Assembly (NCBI GenBank): GCA_964016875.1
Contig: OZ024728.1
Coordinates: 13,870,272-13,934,271, forward strand
DNA from: Fallopia convolvulus
Taxonomy: Eukaryota > Streptophyta > Magnoliopsida > Caryophyllales > Polygonaceae
Reading direction: 5' to 3'
DNA length: 64,000 nucleotides
In this document: positions 10,675 through 21,269 of the stretch, piece by piece
Layout of the letters: each line of letters begins with the position of its first letter
Position numbering within the stretch: position 1 is the first letter of the stretch
The notes under the pieces: generated by a model
What the model was told of the DNA's origin: nothing
Seen by the model: the letters and a program-made list of their open reading frames with translations, nothing else
Databases searched by the model: none
Position numbers and translations under genes: made by a program

Positions 10675-11919
10675 ATGAGTACTAGGAAGCGTGGTGCTAC
10701 TAGATCCGCTATATTCCTTGATCCTGCGTTTATGAGAGAGTTAGGCCTAGAGGAGTGTACTAGGCGGATGTTTGATCATGGAGGGCTAGGTAATTTTTAT
10801 TTCAAGAATGCTCCTACATATGTTGAGTGGACTAGGGAGTTCATCATTACTCTTGAGGATGATCGGGCTGCATCTAGGATTACTTTTCGGTTAGATGGCT
10901 CTCCGCGTGTTTTGAGTTATGATGATCTGGATGTGGTGTTTGGTATTACCAAACAGCCTTCTGACTCTGCTGATTGGACTGCTGCGAGTGCTCAGTTTAC
11001 ATTTTGGGATCAGTCCACTAGGTCTACTCCATTTGATTCTAAGGGAGGGGAGAAAAATTATAAGTGGTCACATCCTTCTCTTCGATTAGCTCACAGGGTG
11101 CTTAGGATGGCTTGGTTTGGTCATTCTGAACCAAACAAGATCAATCATCCTGACTTAGAGGCGGTTTGGAGTTTGACACCGAAGTGTGCCTTGGTGAAAG
11201 ACTGGAAGGCTCTATTTTTATCTAGCTGTAAGAAGTGTATGAGTGATAAGAAGGGCAAGATTGCTATAGGCGGTATGGTTTCTCTCATTGCTGAGTGGCT
11301 AGACATTCCTTTTCCTCCTCCATCTGAGCGGCTTTCTGCTCGTTACACTTATGATAAGAGGTTCTTGAAAAACGCTTTAGTGATTGCTGATGCTAGGACA
11401 CATATTGATTATCTGTTTGGTCCTCTGGGTGCTTATAAGATTCATCTTCCCATTGATGGTCTCCCATTTGGACCTGAGTATCATCACTTTGATCTCAGAC
11501 GGTTTTCAGTCCGTGTTGTCGCTCCTGGTTCTTCTTCTTCTGCTCCACAGGCTCCTTCTCCATCTACTTCATAGCCTATTCCAGAGACTGCTCCACAGGG
11601 CGATACTGTTATGCATGAGGATGTTCCTGGTTCGAGTATTCCTATTACTGTTGGAGTTGATACTGGTTTGAGCTGGCAGGATGATATGATGCGCCAGATG
11701 AGCCAACTTTCAGTTCGTCAGGAGGAGATGTTTGTTCAGCAGTCTGCTTTATCTACTTCTATAGACCGGATCCACCAGTTTCATCAGGATCAGTCTCAGT
11801 TTTTTCAGCAGCAGACTAGCTACTTTCAGCAGCAGGCTCAGTTTTTCCAGGGGGTGTGGCCCACGTACCCCTCATATCCTGACTATCCACCATATCCACC
11901 ACCACCATCTGATCAGTAG
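10675..11919 (+). pseudogene. Athila-like env-position ORF, nearly full length, one stop
   Basis: Starts at ATG 10675 (MSTRKRGATRSAIFLDP). It runs about 300 codons to a TAG at 11572-11574, then stays open in the same frame to 11919. At the stop, the sister copy (8121-8701) has CAG, so this is a CAG-to-TAG change. The protein has a basic N-terminus, a globular middle (ITFRLDGSPRVLSYDDLDVV, KCALVKDWKALFLSSCKKCM), a Ser/Pro linker and a Gln-rich C-terminal tail. It resembles the Athila ORF1-type protein (plant transposon protein of unknown function). No transmembrane helix is evident. It lies directly after an LTR, where gag should be. Confidence 0.7.
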
Positions 11920-11991
11920 TGGTATCTTTCTTTACTTCCCCTTTATTTTATCTTGTCTTTACTACATTGAGGACAATGTGTGTTCTAAGTG

Positions 11992-12345
11992 TGGTGAAGA
12001 AAGAAGTCTTGAAACTCTTGCAAGCAGGTATGATTTTCCCTATCTCTGACAACAAATGGGTGAGCCCCACACAAGTTGTACCAAAGAAAGAGGGAATTAC
12101 AGTGGTGGAGAATCAGCAAGGAGAATTGGTCCCTACAAGACTACAGACATGTTATAGAGTTTGCATTGATTACCGCAAGCTAAATGCAGCCACTAGGAAG
12201 GATCACTTCCCCCATCCTTTCATTGATCAGATGCTTGAGAGATTGGCAGACAGAGCATTTTATTGCTTTCTAGATGGGTATTCAGGCTACTTTCAAATAG
12301 CCATTGCCCCTGAAGATCAAGCCAAGACAACTTGCACAACCCAAA
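11992..12345 (+). pseudogene. Athila-like reverse transcriptase fragment
   Basis: A short piece of gypsy RT: EVLKLLQAGMIFPISDNKWV, VVPKKEGITVV, CYRVCIDYRKLNAATRKDHF, then FLDGYSGYFQIAIAPEDQ. It stops before the catalytic YxDD box. The LAAT/FPHPFIDQML arrangement is typical of Athila/Tat RT. It is joined to the non-coding tail of the env-like ORF at about 11991, giving an order (env before RT) opposite to a normal element. Confidence 0.85.
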
Positions 12346-12420
12346 TGGCAGACGCGTTTTCCAACAGTACATGAATACTTGTTCATGATCAATACATTAC
12401 TAGTTCATTTATAATATAGT

Positions 12421-12650
12421 AATTGTTCAATACATATTTAGGGTTTAGGATTTAAGGGTTAATTGTTTTAGGGTTTAGGGTAATTATGATCTAGGGTTTA
12501 AGGTTTATGATTTATTATTTAGGGTTTAATATTTTGGATTTAGTATTTGGGGTTTAGGGTTTAGGAGTTTAAGGTTTAGTATTTAATTTTAGATGTTTAG
12601 GATTTAGGATTTATGTTTTAAATGTTATAGTGTAGGGTTTGTGTCGACGT
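12421..12650 (+). repeat. Degenerate telomere-like repeats
   Basis: Many imperfect TTTAGGG units (GGGTTTAGGG, AGGGTTTAAGG, TTTAGGGTTTAGG) spread over about 200 bp with AT interruptions. The unit matches the common plant telomere heptamer, but the tract is internal and heavily mutated. A similar tract is at 60180-60640. Confidence 0.7.
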
Positions 12651-13190
12651 TTTTCCGAATCCCTTGCACATAATTGCTTCTTGGACTTCTTTCTTGATGA
12701 AACTCACCATGAGCTTGAGTTTGTAGATGGAAACAGGCTCATCCGAGTCCTCTGTTCAATCGTAATGGTCATTTGTGGTACGATGATCTTTTTAGGAATG
12801 TTTACTTGAGCAATTTCCTTAGTGAATGGAGAATCTTCGTATCCCTCGAGCATCTCCTTGTTTCCGAGGGTGCACAAGTGTTCTTAGATTGCATGGTCAA
12901 TTAATTCCATCACACTAGGCTAGGAACTAGAATCGTTGGCACTTCATTTCCCATGGGCAAGTGGGTAGTTTCCTTTGCGACTGTCATTGCGAGATCAAAC
13001 CATAGGCGAATGGGTGTCCTTGGCGGAATCTACGCGGATACTGTGACTCTTGGAAGGGTTGCTTGTAGAGTAGCCATCTAGCGCTTCCCTAGTGTAACCA
13101 TCAACACTTCTCCTTTTCCTTCTCATTGTTTTTGCCTTTCTCGGCTCTTGATGACTCCATTTTGTCTTCCTCATCATGTGCATTTAATTT
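12650..13190 (-). pseudogene. Gypsy gag N-terminal relic
   Basis: Minus strand reads, with stops and frameshifts, SPFTKEIAQVNIPKKIIVPQ, EPVSIYKLKLMVSFI and EAIMCKGFGKT. This matches the conserved start of plant gypsy gag (SPFT-x-IP...P, DP-x-x-Y, A-x-MCK-x-F). It precedes, in protein order, the region seen at 16965-17425, but lies on the wrong side of it. The two are therefore separate fragments of related elements. No promoter or start can be assigned. Confidence 0.55.
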
Positions 13191-14050
13191 TCTCACAATC
13201 GTTACATCCCGAGATTGGCAAATGATCTGCTATTCCTTGTGACGACACACCTTTATTATGTACTCTTCCACGAAATGTAGGTGACTAAAAAAAGCAGAGC
13301 ACAACCGGTTTGAATTCGGTAGAGTTTGTTAGAAACTCTATGAGAGAAGTTCTAAAACTATATAGTAATTTGGTGAACACTAGGAAAATAAGTAAAAAGA
13401 AAAACATAAAAGTAGGATTTGTTGAGAGAAAAATCTCATCTTAACCATTGATATTTTATTGAATGGTTGAGATCTTTCTAACTCTACCCATAGAGTTAAA
13501 TTACAACTCTATTGGAACACATTCTGAACACATGCGCATTTCACATCAATTTTCCAAAAATACGTGATTATTTCTAGTGAAATGCACATATGCCCTTTTT
13601 TCAAATTTATTCCATTTAAGAAACGAAAATCAAAGTCGTTTTTTTTTTCATTGTATTGTTGAATGCATTTTTTTCCTGATATAATGTGGCGAGAAACTGG
13701 CCAAATCATGAAGGAATGAGGGCTTTATTTATGGGGATATTTTGGGAGTACGTAAACAAACTCAATTATTCTTCAACGGCCTACAAATGATGCAACCAAA
13801 CAGCACCTCAGGTTTTCAATACAAAGAAAAAAACAAAACAAAAAATCTTAAGCTCTGTGGTCACGAGTGGGAGTGTTGAACGCGTCTGCGCTGTCACGGA
13901 GTACCGCGTAATATTTCCTTTTTCTTAAATTAAAAATAGTAAGTCCAGTTGCAATTCCGCGTATTCTTTGGTTTTGTCCTTAATTCATTCAATCATATTA
14001 GTATTACATGGGAAATCGGTTGACCTTTATAATCTAGTACTACTAGAAAT
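13191..14050. other. Upstream region of the Nudix gene
   Basis: No gene or transposon border is recognised. AT-rich, with scattered short ORFs only. The last few hundred bases presumably contain the promoter of the Nudix gene; the TATA-like box is listed separately. Confidence 0.4.
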
Positions 14051-14060
14051 CTATATAAAG
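14051..14060 (+). promoter_or_regulatory. TATA-like box of Nudix gene
   Basis: CTATATAAAG lies about 108 bp upstream of the ATG at 14168, a usual TATA-to-start distance for plant genes with a short leader. Assigned by position and consensus only. Confidence 0.5.
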
Positions 14061-14167
14061 GCAATCCATCTCTTTTGCTTTCCAAAAATACTAGTCTTTG
14101 GTTAATTTGGGGTTTCTTCTCTTGATGATAAAAAATCATACTGTATTAATCAACTAAGAAGCTCTTG

Positions 14168-15063
14168 ATGGCGGAATTAATACAGAGTAGTAGGATGAAT
14201 TTGGTTTCTCGCACCGGAAGGCAGTTCCAGCGCTACGAAGAAGGCCACCGTCTCATTGTTGGGTATGCACACGGAATCCATGTCCTTTCTTACCTTATAG
14301 TAATTCTTAAGTTTATGATGGAGTTTTTCCTAATTATTAATTCATTTGGGTTGTTGTACGTGTTTCAGATCCATACCTTACAGATTCAAGAGGGGAAGTA
14401 AAGGGAGGAGAGATAGGAAGGTGGAAGTCCTTGTTATCAGCTCCCAGAAAAGTCGCGCCATCCTCTTCCCTAAGGTGCTACCTTGTATACCCACTTAATT
14501 ATTAGAGTAATTAATTAGCCTAATTAATTAATTCATTTGACGCTTAAATTAGACATAGAGAGTATTAATTAAGTGTTGATGGTTGAATTGATGATGGTAT
14601 AATAGGGAGGGTGGGAGCAAGGAGAGTCAGTGGAGGAAGCAGCGTGCAGGGAGACCCTTGAAGAAGCCGGCGTTCTCGGCACTCTTCAGACTTCATTGGG
14701 GTCATGGAGTTACAAAAGCAAAACCCAAAATGCATATCGCCAGACCTCGATGTTTCCCTTGCTCGTTACGCAGCAACTCGATCTCTGGCCAGAGAAACAC
14801 ACAAGACAGAGATCGTGGGTATGTACCTGCGCTCTTAATTGAATTCTCTATGCTGAAATTAAGTGAAATCAAATCTCTCTCATTTTATAATTGTAATTAA
14901 GCATATATGTATGTACTTTATGTATATGCAGATGGATATAGAGGATGCGAGGGACACGTGCAGAGATTGGTGGATGAGAGAGGCCTTGGACAAATTCATT
15001 GAGCGCCTCCAACAACAACAAGACTGCTTTCTCCAATCCGATTGTATTTCCACTTTTGCTTAA
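14168..15063 (+). CDS. Nudix hydrolase, 4 exons, ~181 aa
   Basis: Exons by GT-AG and phase: 14168-14262, 14369-14474, 14606-14818 and 14932-15063, giving 546 nt with one open frame to TAA. The protein starts MAELIQSSRMNLVSRTG. Residues 68-90 form a complete Nudix box G-x5-E-x7-RE-T-x-EE-x-GV (GGWEQGE...RETLEEAGV), so the metal-binding Glu residues are present. Upstream VEVLVISSQKSRAILFPK and downstream GSWSYKSK, FPLLVTQQLDLWPE and SW...DARDTCRDWWMREAL match the plant NUDT4/12/13/16/17/18/21-type group. These hydrolyse nucleoside-diphosphate-linked substrates such as diadenosine or inositol polyphosphates. The exact substrate, and any organelle targeting, cannot be decided here. Length fits the family. 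It is flanked by transposon relics on both sides, yet shows no disabling mutation. Confidence 0.88.
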
Positions 15064-15790
15064 TTCATTGATTGTTTGATTAGTTAATGTGGCAATTAAT
15101 CTTGCAAAAGCAAAACCCTAGAAAATCCCTCAATTAGTACACAGTAATTAGCTAGTGAATATCATATCGATCGACCCACAACACAAGTATTTGGCCGGGG
15201 GCACACCACAAGTACATATATGATTAGTGTATTGGCTAGTGAAAATGGATCGACCCACAATACAAGTCTGTCTACTTCACTTTCATGTAAGAGTTGGTGA
15301 TAGCGTTACATACATACCAAGGGCAACCTATTTTTAATAAATAAAAATAAATATTGATTCATACCTCCCTCCTTGCATTCTTTGTTTGTTGTGCTATTCT
15401 TGCGGAAAAAGAATATAACTCAAATAGGTAATTATATTATTTTATCTGCTCACAAATGTCCCACTCGAATGTTACTTGCGTTCGCTAGCGCCGCAACTAA
15501 GACTCAAGTACTCTATGACCTATTCGAAGCGGCATGTAGATTAGTCGGTGGGTCCCCTTAGCGCATTTGTATATTCGTACATCCATGTGCGATGAACAAG
15601 GGATCCTTGCTCCTCTACATACGCGCATATGTAGAAGCCCGTTAATGCGATGAATTAATGTTGGCGCTTTTTTTATGCAAGACTCAAACTAATGCAAAAA
15701 CTTTGACTTTTATTGATAAACATACGTGAATGTCATGATCTAAGGACAAAACTAATAAATGAAAAATAAAATCCTAAGGGCCTCATCAAA
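15064..15790. other. 3' flank of Nudix gene, no gene recognised
   Basis: A repeated short motif (GGATCGACCCACAA/ATCGATCGACCCACAA near 15165 and 15247) is visible. The rest of the interval shows no recognisable gene or repeat border up to the minus-strand gypsy relic. Confidence 0.4.
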
Positions 15791-17425
15791 ACCACGTGGA
15801 AAAAAGAGTACCCTATTTACATGAGCATCCTAATCTCGAAATCCTTGTGCGGAGGAAGACGAGTAACTGCAATTGCGCTTGTGCGGGTCGCGGTCGCGGT
15901 TTTGCTCCAGAGAAGGAGTGTTGTCTCATGTATCAATTCTGCGGTCACGGTTTCGCTCTAGAGAAGGAGCGATGCTCTCTGGGCCAGATACGCGGTCGCG
16001 ATCGCGGTTTCGCTCATGGCCCTCGCTCTTCAGCTCATCTTCGATCTTTTGGAGGAATTTCGTCTTGGGACGATCTCCTTTTATGCACATGCGCGCGTCT
16101 AGCTGATTGGCACACACTCGGACCGTGGCGTCTTCATCTTTGAATTGGATCATTTGATAGAGGGTCGATGGTACCGCTCCCATTCCATGAATCCATGGCC
16201 TCCTCAAGATCAAGTTGTATGGGGTGGGCACGTCGACTACTACTAATTTGACAGCCAAGTACTTCTTGGCTAAACAGACATGTGTCTTATACATTCCAAG
16301 TTGGAATATCGGATATCCGCCAAGTCCGATGAGTTGCATCCTAACCGGGACCAAATCTTCATTCTTCTTTCCTAGGAGCTTGAAGATGTCATAATACATA
16401 CTATCCCTCCGAGCTTCCCGGATCTACCAACACCCGACGTACCTTGAAACCCTCAAGCTTGACTATGAGGATCAAGGGGCCGTTGTGCGGGACTTTGACC
16501 GACGCAAGGTCCTTGTCTTTAAAGACCAAATCATCGATCGCATGCGCGGGTGGTGGCGGCGGTCGCGGTTCGGATTGGTGAACACGCATCACCTCTAGCT
16601 CATGACACGACTTCCGGAAATTGCTCCTAGTTTTCGCATCTTCGTTTTATTATGTCGACGAGATTGACCTCGATTTGCTTCTTTCTCAGCTCTCCCTTGT
16701 CCTTCGGATCTTTCTTCTCAATGTACTCACGCAAGTACGTACCCATCTCGAACCTACTCTTCTAGGAATTTCTTATAGGACTCACAATCTTCGACCGCGT
16801 CTTATGGTACATGCAATATTTTCGGCTTCGGACATCATCTTCGGGGCACTCACCCCGCGTGGGACAGCGAAAGTAGCTCTCATGCTTGATGCGCAATAGG
16901 ATCCTATAGATCGGGATGGTGAAGGCCATGTAGATGACTTTAGTTTTCTCTCCCGTTGGGTGCGTTATTCACCCAAAGTTCCCGCTTGAAGACGATGTGA
17001 CTTTCGAGGCGAAGAGGATGATTTCCCTTTCAGTTTGTAGTTTGCCTCTTCCAAACGCACATATTGATGGATGCACTCTTGAAGCTCGACAATGGTGGAA
17101 GGGAGACGAAGTGTCAAGTCCTCCCTTAGCTTGCTCTCGAATGGGATGGCCCTTTTAAAGGCAGTAATTGTGGTCTTCTCGTCACACCCATCGATCTTGG
17201 TATAACATTCCATGAAATGATTAGCGAAGCGGCGCAAACTTTCGTTCTTCTCCTTTCTAAGGCCGAATAGCATGTCCAAAGACACTGCATCCTAGCTATT
17301 GGCTATGTACTGCCTCACAAACTCGGTAGCAAGTGGATTTCATGATCGGATCGATCTAGGTTTCAAGCTTTGGAACCACTTTAACGCGCCCTTGTCAAGG
17401 CTACCTGGGAACATCTTGCACATGG
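15791..17425 (-). pseudogene. Gypsy gag-protease relic (minus strand)
   Basis: In protein order from 17425 downwards: gag pieces CKMFPGSLDKGALKWFQSL, ATEFVRQYIANS then a stop, DMLFGLRKEKNESLRRFANH, IDGCDEKTTITAFKRAIP and LQECIHQYVRLEEA (16965-17285). Then comes a retropepsin region (16592-15926) with LILIVKLEGFKVRRVLVDPG followed by SS at the active-site position, YYDIFKLLG and NLILRRPWIHGMGAVPS. Frameshifts and stops break it into at least four frames. The class is a Tat-like gypsy element. RT and integrase are not seen on the 5' side (towards 15791). Its upstream end at 17425 abuts copia sequence in the other orientation. Confidence 0.75.
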
Positions 17426-17426
17426 T

Positions 17427-17565
17427 ATTTTGTTTCTCTTGGTCGTTCTCCCATCTCTTGGAAGACTAAGAAGCAAGATAATTTTTCCCGTTCGTCTGCG
17501 GAAGTAGAATATTGGTCTATGGCTATTAGATGTTGTGAGCTGGTATGGCTCAAATTGTTGCTTAT
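17427..17565 (+). pseudogene. Copia RNase H, left half (interrupted)
   Basis: Plus strand reads FVSLGRSPISWKTKKQDNF, SRSSAEVEYWSMAIRC and ELVWLKLLL, the classic end region of a Ty1-copia RNase H. It stops exactly at the Tat element's LTR. The reading frame resumes at 27952 with SLGVPHSEPM and CNNQADLHIATNP. Removing 17566-27946 plus one target duplication restores an uninterrupted copia frame at the junction, which proves the nesting. Confidence 0.88.
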
Positions 17566-18086
17566 TGTTGGGCCTCTCGGAAACGAGGCCAAACTTGGAG
17601 ATCAAGAGCTAGCAAAGGCCCATGACATACGAATCCCCATAGCAACGGTCAGAGGCAATATCTTCGGTAACGGCTGAATCATTAACAACAAAGGGCGACA
17701 TTTGTGGGATCTGAGGACGAGCCATTAAACCCGCAACGGTCAAGATATAAGGGACAATTATAAAAGCACTTCGGAGGACAAGGGGAAGACACACACTTAC
17801 ACACTCATCATCGTCTAATCTTGCTCTTTTGATCATACATTTCTTGTCACTAAGATCGTAATCCGTGTAATTAGTTCCTTGAGCAATTCGTCAAGGCTGT
17901 GTTACAATCTCGTTGCCATTCCAATACGATTAAGCTATTCCATACCTTCATAATCTTCAATTTATTTTCATACTCTTATTTCTAAGTCCATCTTATTCTA
18001 AGGGTTTAATGTGTTAAGACTTATTGTTGGTTAAGTGTCCCTCATTTTAGCAGCTAACGTGTTACATGTTTATTCTGCCCAAAACA
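17566..18086 (+). repeat. 5' LTR of Tat-type element
   Basis: 521 bp, begins TGTTGGGCCTCTCGG and ends GCCCAAAACA. Direct repeat of 27426-27946. The TATAA-like GATTATAAAAGCAC equivalent (GACAATTATAAAAGCAC) near 17753 is a plausible promoter element. Confidence 0.9.
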
Positions 18087-18107
18087 ATTGGCGCCCACCG
18101 TGGGGCC
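18087..18107 (+). other. Primer-binding site of Tat-type element
   Basis: GGCGCCCACCGTGGGGCC (within 18090-18107) immediately follows the 5' LTR. This GGCGCC form is common in Tat/Ogre-lineage elements. Confidence 0.85.
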
Positions 18108-18180
18108 TTAGCCAAAGAAAATTGTCAAGAATTGTAAACCCTTTCTACGTAAGATGGAAGGAATTCAAGCTACCTACAAC

Positions 18181-19490
18181 TGATGAACGCCTTTTTAGTC
18201 ATGTTTTTGGGGTGTGTTTTTAGTGTGTTTAAGTCTTTTTCTTTTAGTTTTGTGTTTTGTTTTGAGTCGTTTGTGTAAGTTTTCATATTTTCTTAAGATA
18301 TGGAGTCTACATAAGCTTTGGTGGTGTTTTGTAGGTTTTTAGAAGCTATTTGAAGCATATTTTGAAGAAAGGAGAAAAGCCGGTGAAAGATAGCACTCAA
18401 GAATGAAGAGAAGATGAGGATTAAGCGCTCAAGTAAAGTTATTGAAGATCAAGTTTGAGCTTGGAAAGAAGTAGAGAAATTCGTTACAAGAACATAGGAA
18501 AAAGAATCGAGTCAAACGGAGTTGTAACGAATCCACTACGCAAGTTTTACTCAAGGTTGTTCGACGTGCTGAACAAGGTCGTTAACGAGGCTCTCAGGTC
18601 GTTAACGAGGCATCCCGAGGAGCAGCGAGATCCGAGTCGGCGTGAATTAAAAGCTTCTATCTTGTTTCCTTTTATGTTATTAGATAGATAGAAGGAATAT
18701 ATCTTATTAGAAGATTTATTTCCTTAGAGATAGATTTAAGATAGAATAGTTTCTCTATAAGTACACTTGTCCTCTCTTTAGTTTTCTCATCATTCAAGTT
18801 AGAGGAGGAGGAGGAGGAGGAGAGACGATTGAGAGGAGGCGAGAGAAGGAGAGGAGTTTTGTGGAGAAGAACTATCGTTTTTTATTCAAGCTGTAAGCTT
18901 TCTTTATTAATGCAATTATTTGTTAACAAATATGCTTTGTGAGTAGTCTTCCTCTCTAAGGTTGGGGTTAAACCCAACAATGGTTGTGCATGCTTGTTTA
19001 TGAGCATGTCTTGATTGTTTTTTATTGCATGAATCTATTCTCTTGTCTTTAATCCTTGAAACGAAAGTTGATAGGAATTTCTCATTCATAGTTGAAGCGA
19101 AAGCATAAACCTTGAATCAGAACAGTCAATTTAGGTTTTGAAGCGAAAGCGGATCTATCCTAGTTGAAGTAGAAGAGATTAGATAGTAAGTTTATTGATT
19201 GAACGAAAGTTAGTTGATTTACTTGCTTTAGTTAACGAAAGTTAGCACCTTTATGTGATAAAAGCATGATCTTTATGTTTCATAACGTTTGGCATGCATA
19301 ATTGTTGTTGTGGTGACACCTTTACCTTAGAATCTCTCTCTTTCTTGTTAATTCCCTTGCTTTGTTTGATTTCTTGCGTGATAAGTTACAAAACTTGATA
19401 CTGATTTTCTCCCTACTGACGAACCTGACTCTGCTATACACAACGGGGTCTTGATATAAATTTATTTGTTGTCAAGAAACCCTCTCAACA
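18181..19490 (+). mobile_element. Solo LTR (Athila-type) nested in Tat gag
   Basis: 1310 bp from TGATGAACG to CTCTCAACA, related to 727-2159 throughout (same start, a shared GTAGGTTTTTAGAAG-like block, and the same AACGGGGTCTTGA and TTTATTTGTTGTCA end). Flanks ACAAC (18176-18180) and ACAGC (19491-19495) are a near-perfect 5-bp target duplication. Taking it out restores the Tat gag start (MEGIQATY then SQVDDTENNE). A GGAGGAGGAGGAGGAG run lies near 18803. Confidence 0.85.
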
Positions 19491-21250
19491 ACAGCCAAGT
19501 TGATGACACTGAGAACAACGAGATCAACCAAGGAGTCAACGGCCAGCAAACTGAAAACATGACGGAAAGGGATGAGCACAATTCTGGGGATGGAAATGGA
19601 AACCCTACTACTTCCACAACAGCAGAACAAGGAGCGACAATCGACTCCGATGTTATCGCTGAGCTCCGTGCATCTATGCTCACCCTTCAAAAGGATTTGG
19701 AGAATCAGAAGAACACTCATGCCCAATTTACCGAGGTATACGAGAAGCAAATCGAAACTTTAACTAATGAGCGTAATTTGCTTCAATCTCAAGTGCAGTC
19801 AGCGCCAAATCGACAACGCGATAACAGAGCAATGGATGGAGTCGCTGACGGCTGGACATGGACGATCCAAATCTTGTAACCCAGGATGACATTAGACCAG
19901 TAAATGGCTATCAGGTAAACGGTAATTCTTTAAGGGCCGTCAAAGAGGATGTTGAGGTTACCCAATTACGGGAACGCCTTAAAGACCGTAGGACCGAATT
20001 ACACAAGTCCCAGGGGCCCCGCAACCGATAGCAGTAGAAAGACAGGATGGATATACCGATTCCCCCTTTGTACCCGCTATCGCAAGGGTAGACATCTCTC
20101 GAAAATATCACGTTCCTGACGTACCCAAGTACGAAGGGGTTACGGATCTGGACCAACACATAGCCGCGTTTAAGCAAGCAATGAACATTAGTACAATTCC
20201 TTTTTATATGAAGGAAATTGTCATGTGTCGTTGGTTTGGTAACACGTTATCGGGGTCAGCACTTAATTGACATTCTCATTTACCCCTTGGAAGTATCTCA
20301 TCTTTTGCTGAGTTGGTTGATAAGTTCAGGATCAGATTTGGAAGTAGTCGACATGCTAAGAAGCGCTCCAGCGACTTGTATCGTTTGGTCCAAAAAACCG
20401 GCGAGTCCTTGAAAGCTTTTCTAAACAGGTACAACGAGGAGTTGATCACCATAGAAGGATGTGATGCGACTACAACTGTGGAAGCGTTCCGAAGAGGCAT
20501 ATCGACTGGTAATCCTGATCTTTACCATGAATTAACTAAGTATCTTTGCTCGAATTTTGATGTGGTACAGGTAAAGGCGTTAGCACACGTACGGTTGGAA
20601 GAAGACGACCTCTTCTCCAATAAAACTATTAGTCCTCACCGACCAGAACGTCGACAGGGACGACGTGAAACTAGATATGTACCATACCCTAACCCATCTC
20701 CTGCTAAGCCAACTGTAAACACGACATTCTCTAAGATGTACAAGCGATACGAAGACCCAAGACTACCCCCGAGGTTGTCTCACTACAACTTTCGAGTAGA
20801 CGCGACAGAAGTGGTCCGAACTCTTAGCAACATGGGGATACCGTCAAGTGGCCGAGGAAAAGTAACACGCCCTCATATCAGAAGGATAAATCCAAATGGT
20901 GTGACTTCCACTTTGATCACGGTCACAAGAAGGACGAATGTATCGCACTACGAAAAGAGGTAAGTGAATTATTACGCAGGGGGTACCTCAAGGACTTGAT
21001 ATCAGAAAGAGAAAGGGAGCAACTAGAACGCAACAAGGGAAATGCCAGTCCACCACCACCTCCTAAGAACACGGGGGTGATCAACTTCATTTTTGGGGGA
21101 TCCGAGGTTTGTGGTGTTACTTATTCTGCAACCAAGAGGATTACAAGGAGTACCCGGAGGGAAGAGCCTAGTATTTTTGTTCGAAAGGGCCACGACGTGA
21201 TGCCCATTACCTTCGACGATATTGAGGAAGAAGAAATTCATCATGATTGC
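19491..21250 (+). pseudogene. Tat-type gag, broken
   Basis: The N-terminus is an acidic/polar stretch (QVDDTENNEINQGVNGQQ) then a coiled-coil-like run (IAELRASMLTLQKDLENQK, YEKQIETLTNERNLLQSQV), to 19879. After a frameshift the gag core follows (MVDKFRIRFGSSRHAKKRSS, LYRLVQKTGESLKAFLNRYN, 20313-20963). Another frameshift leads to a Cys/His motif (KWCDFHFDHGHKKDECIALR) and a Pro-rich linker. At least three frame changes and several stops occur. Its start codon lies at 18154, on the other side of the solo LTR. Confidence 0.8.
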
Positions 21251-21269
21251 TTAATTATTTCTTTAACAA

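Noticed and set aside
12421..12650. True telomere end
   Set aside because: Repeats are degenerate and internal, with genes and transposons on both sides.
15373..15561. 62-codon ORF downstream of the Nudix gene
   Set aside because: No domain, no homologous copy and no splice or promoter context; its length is expected by chance.
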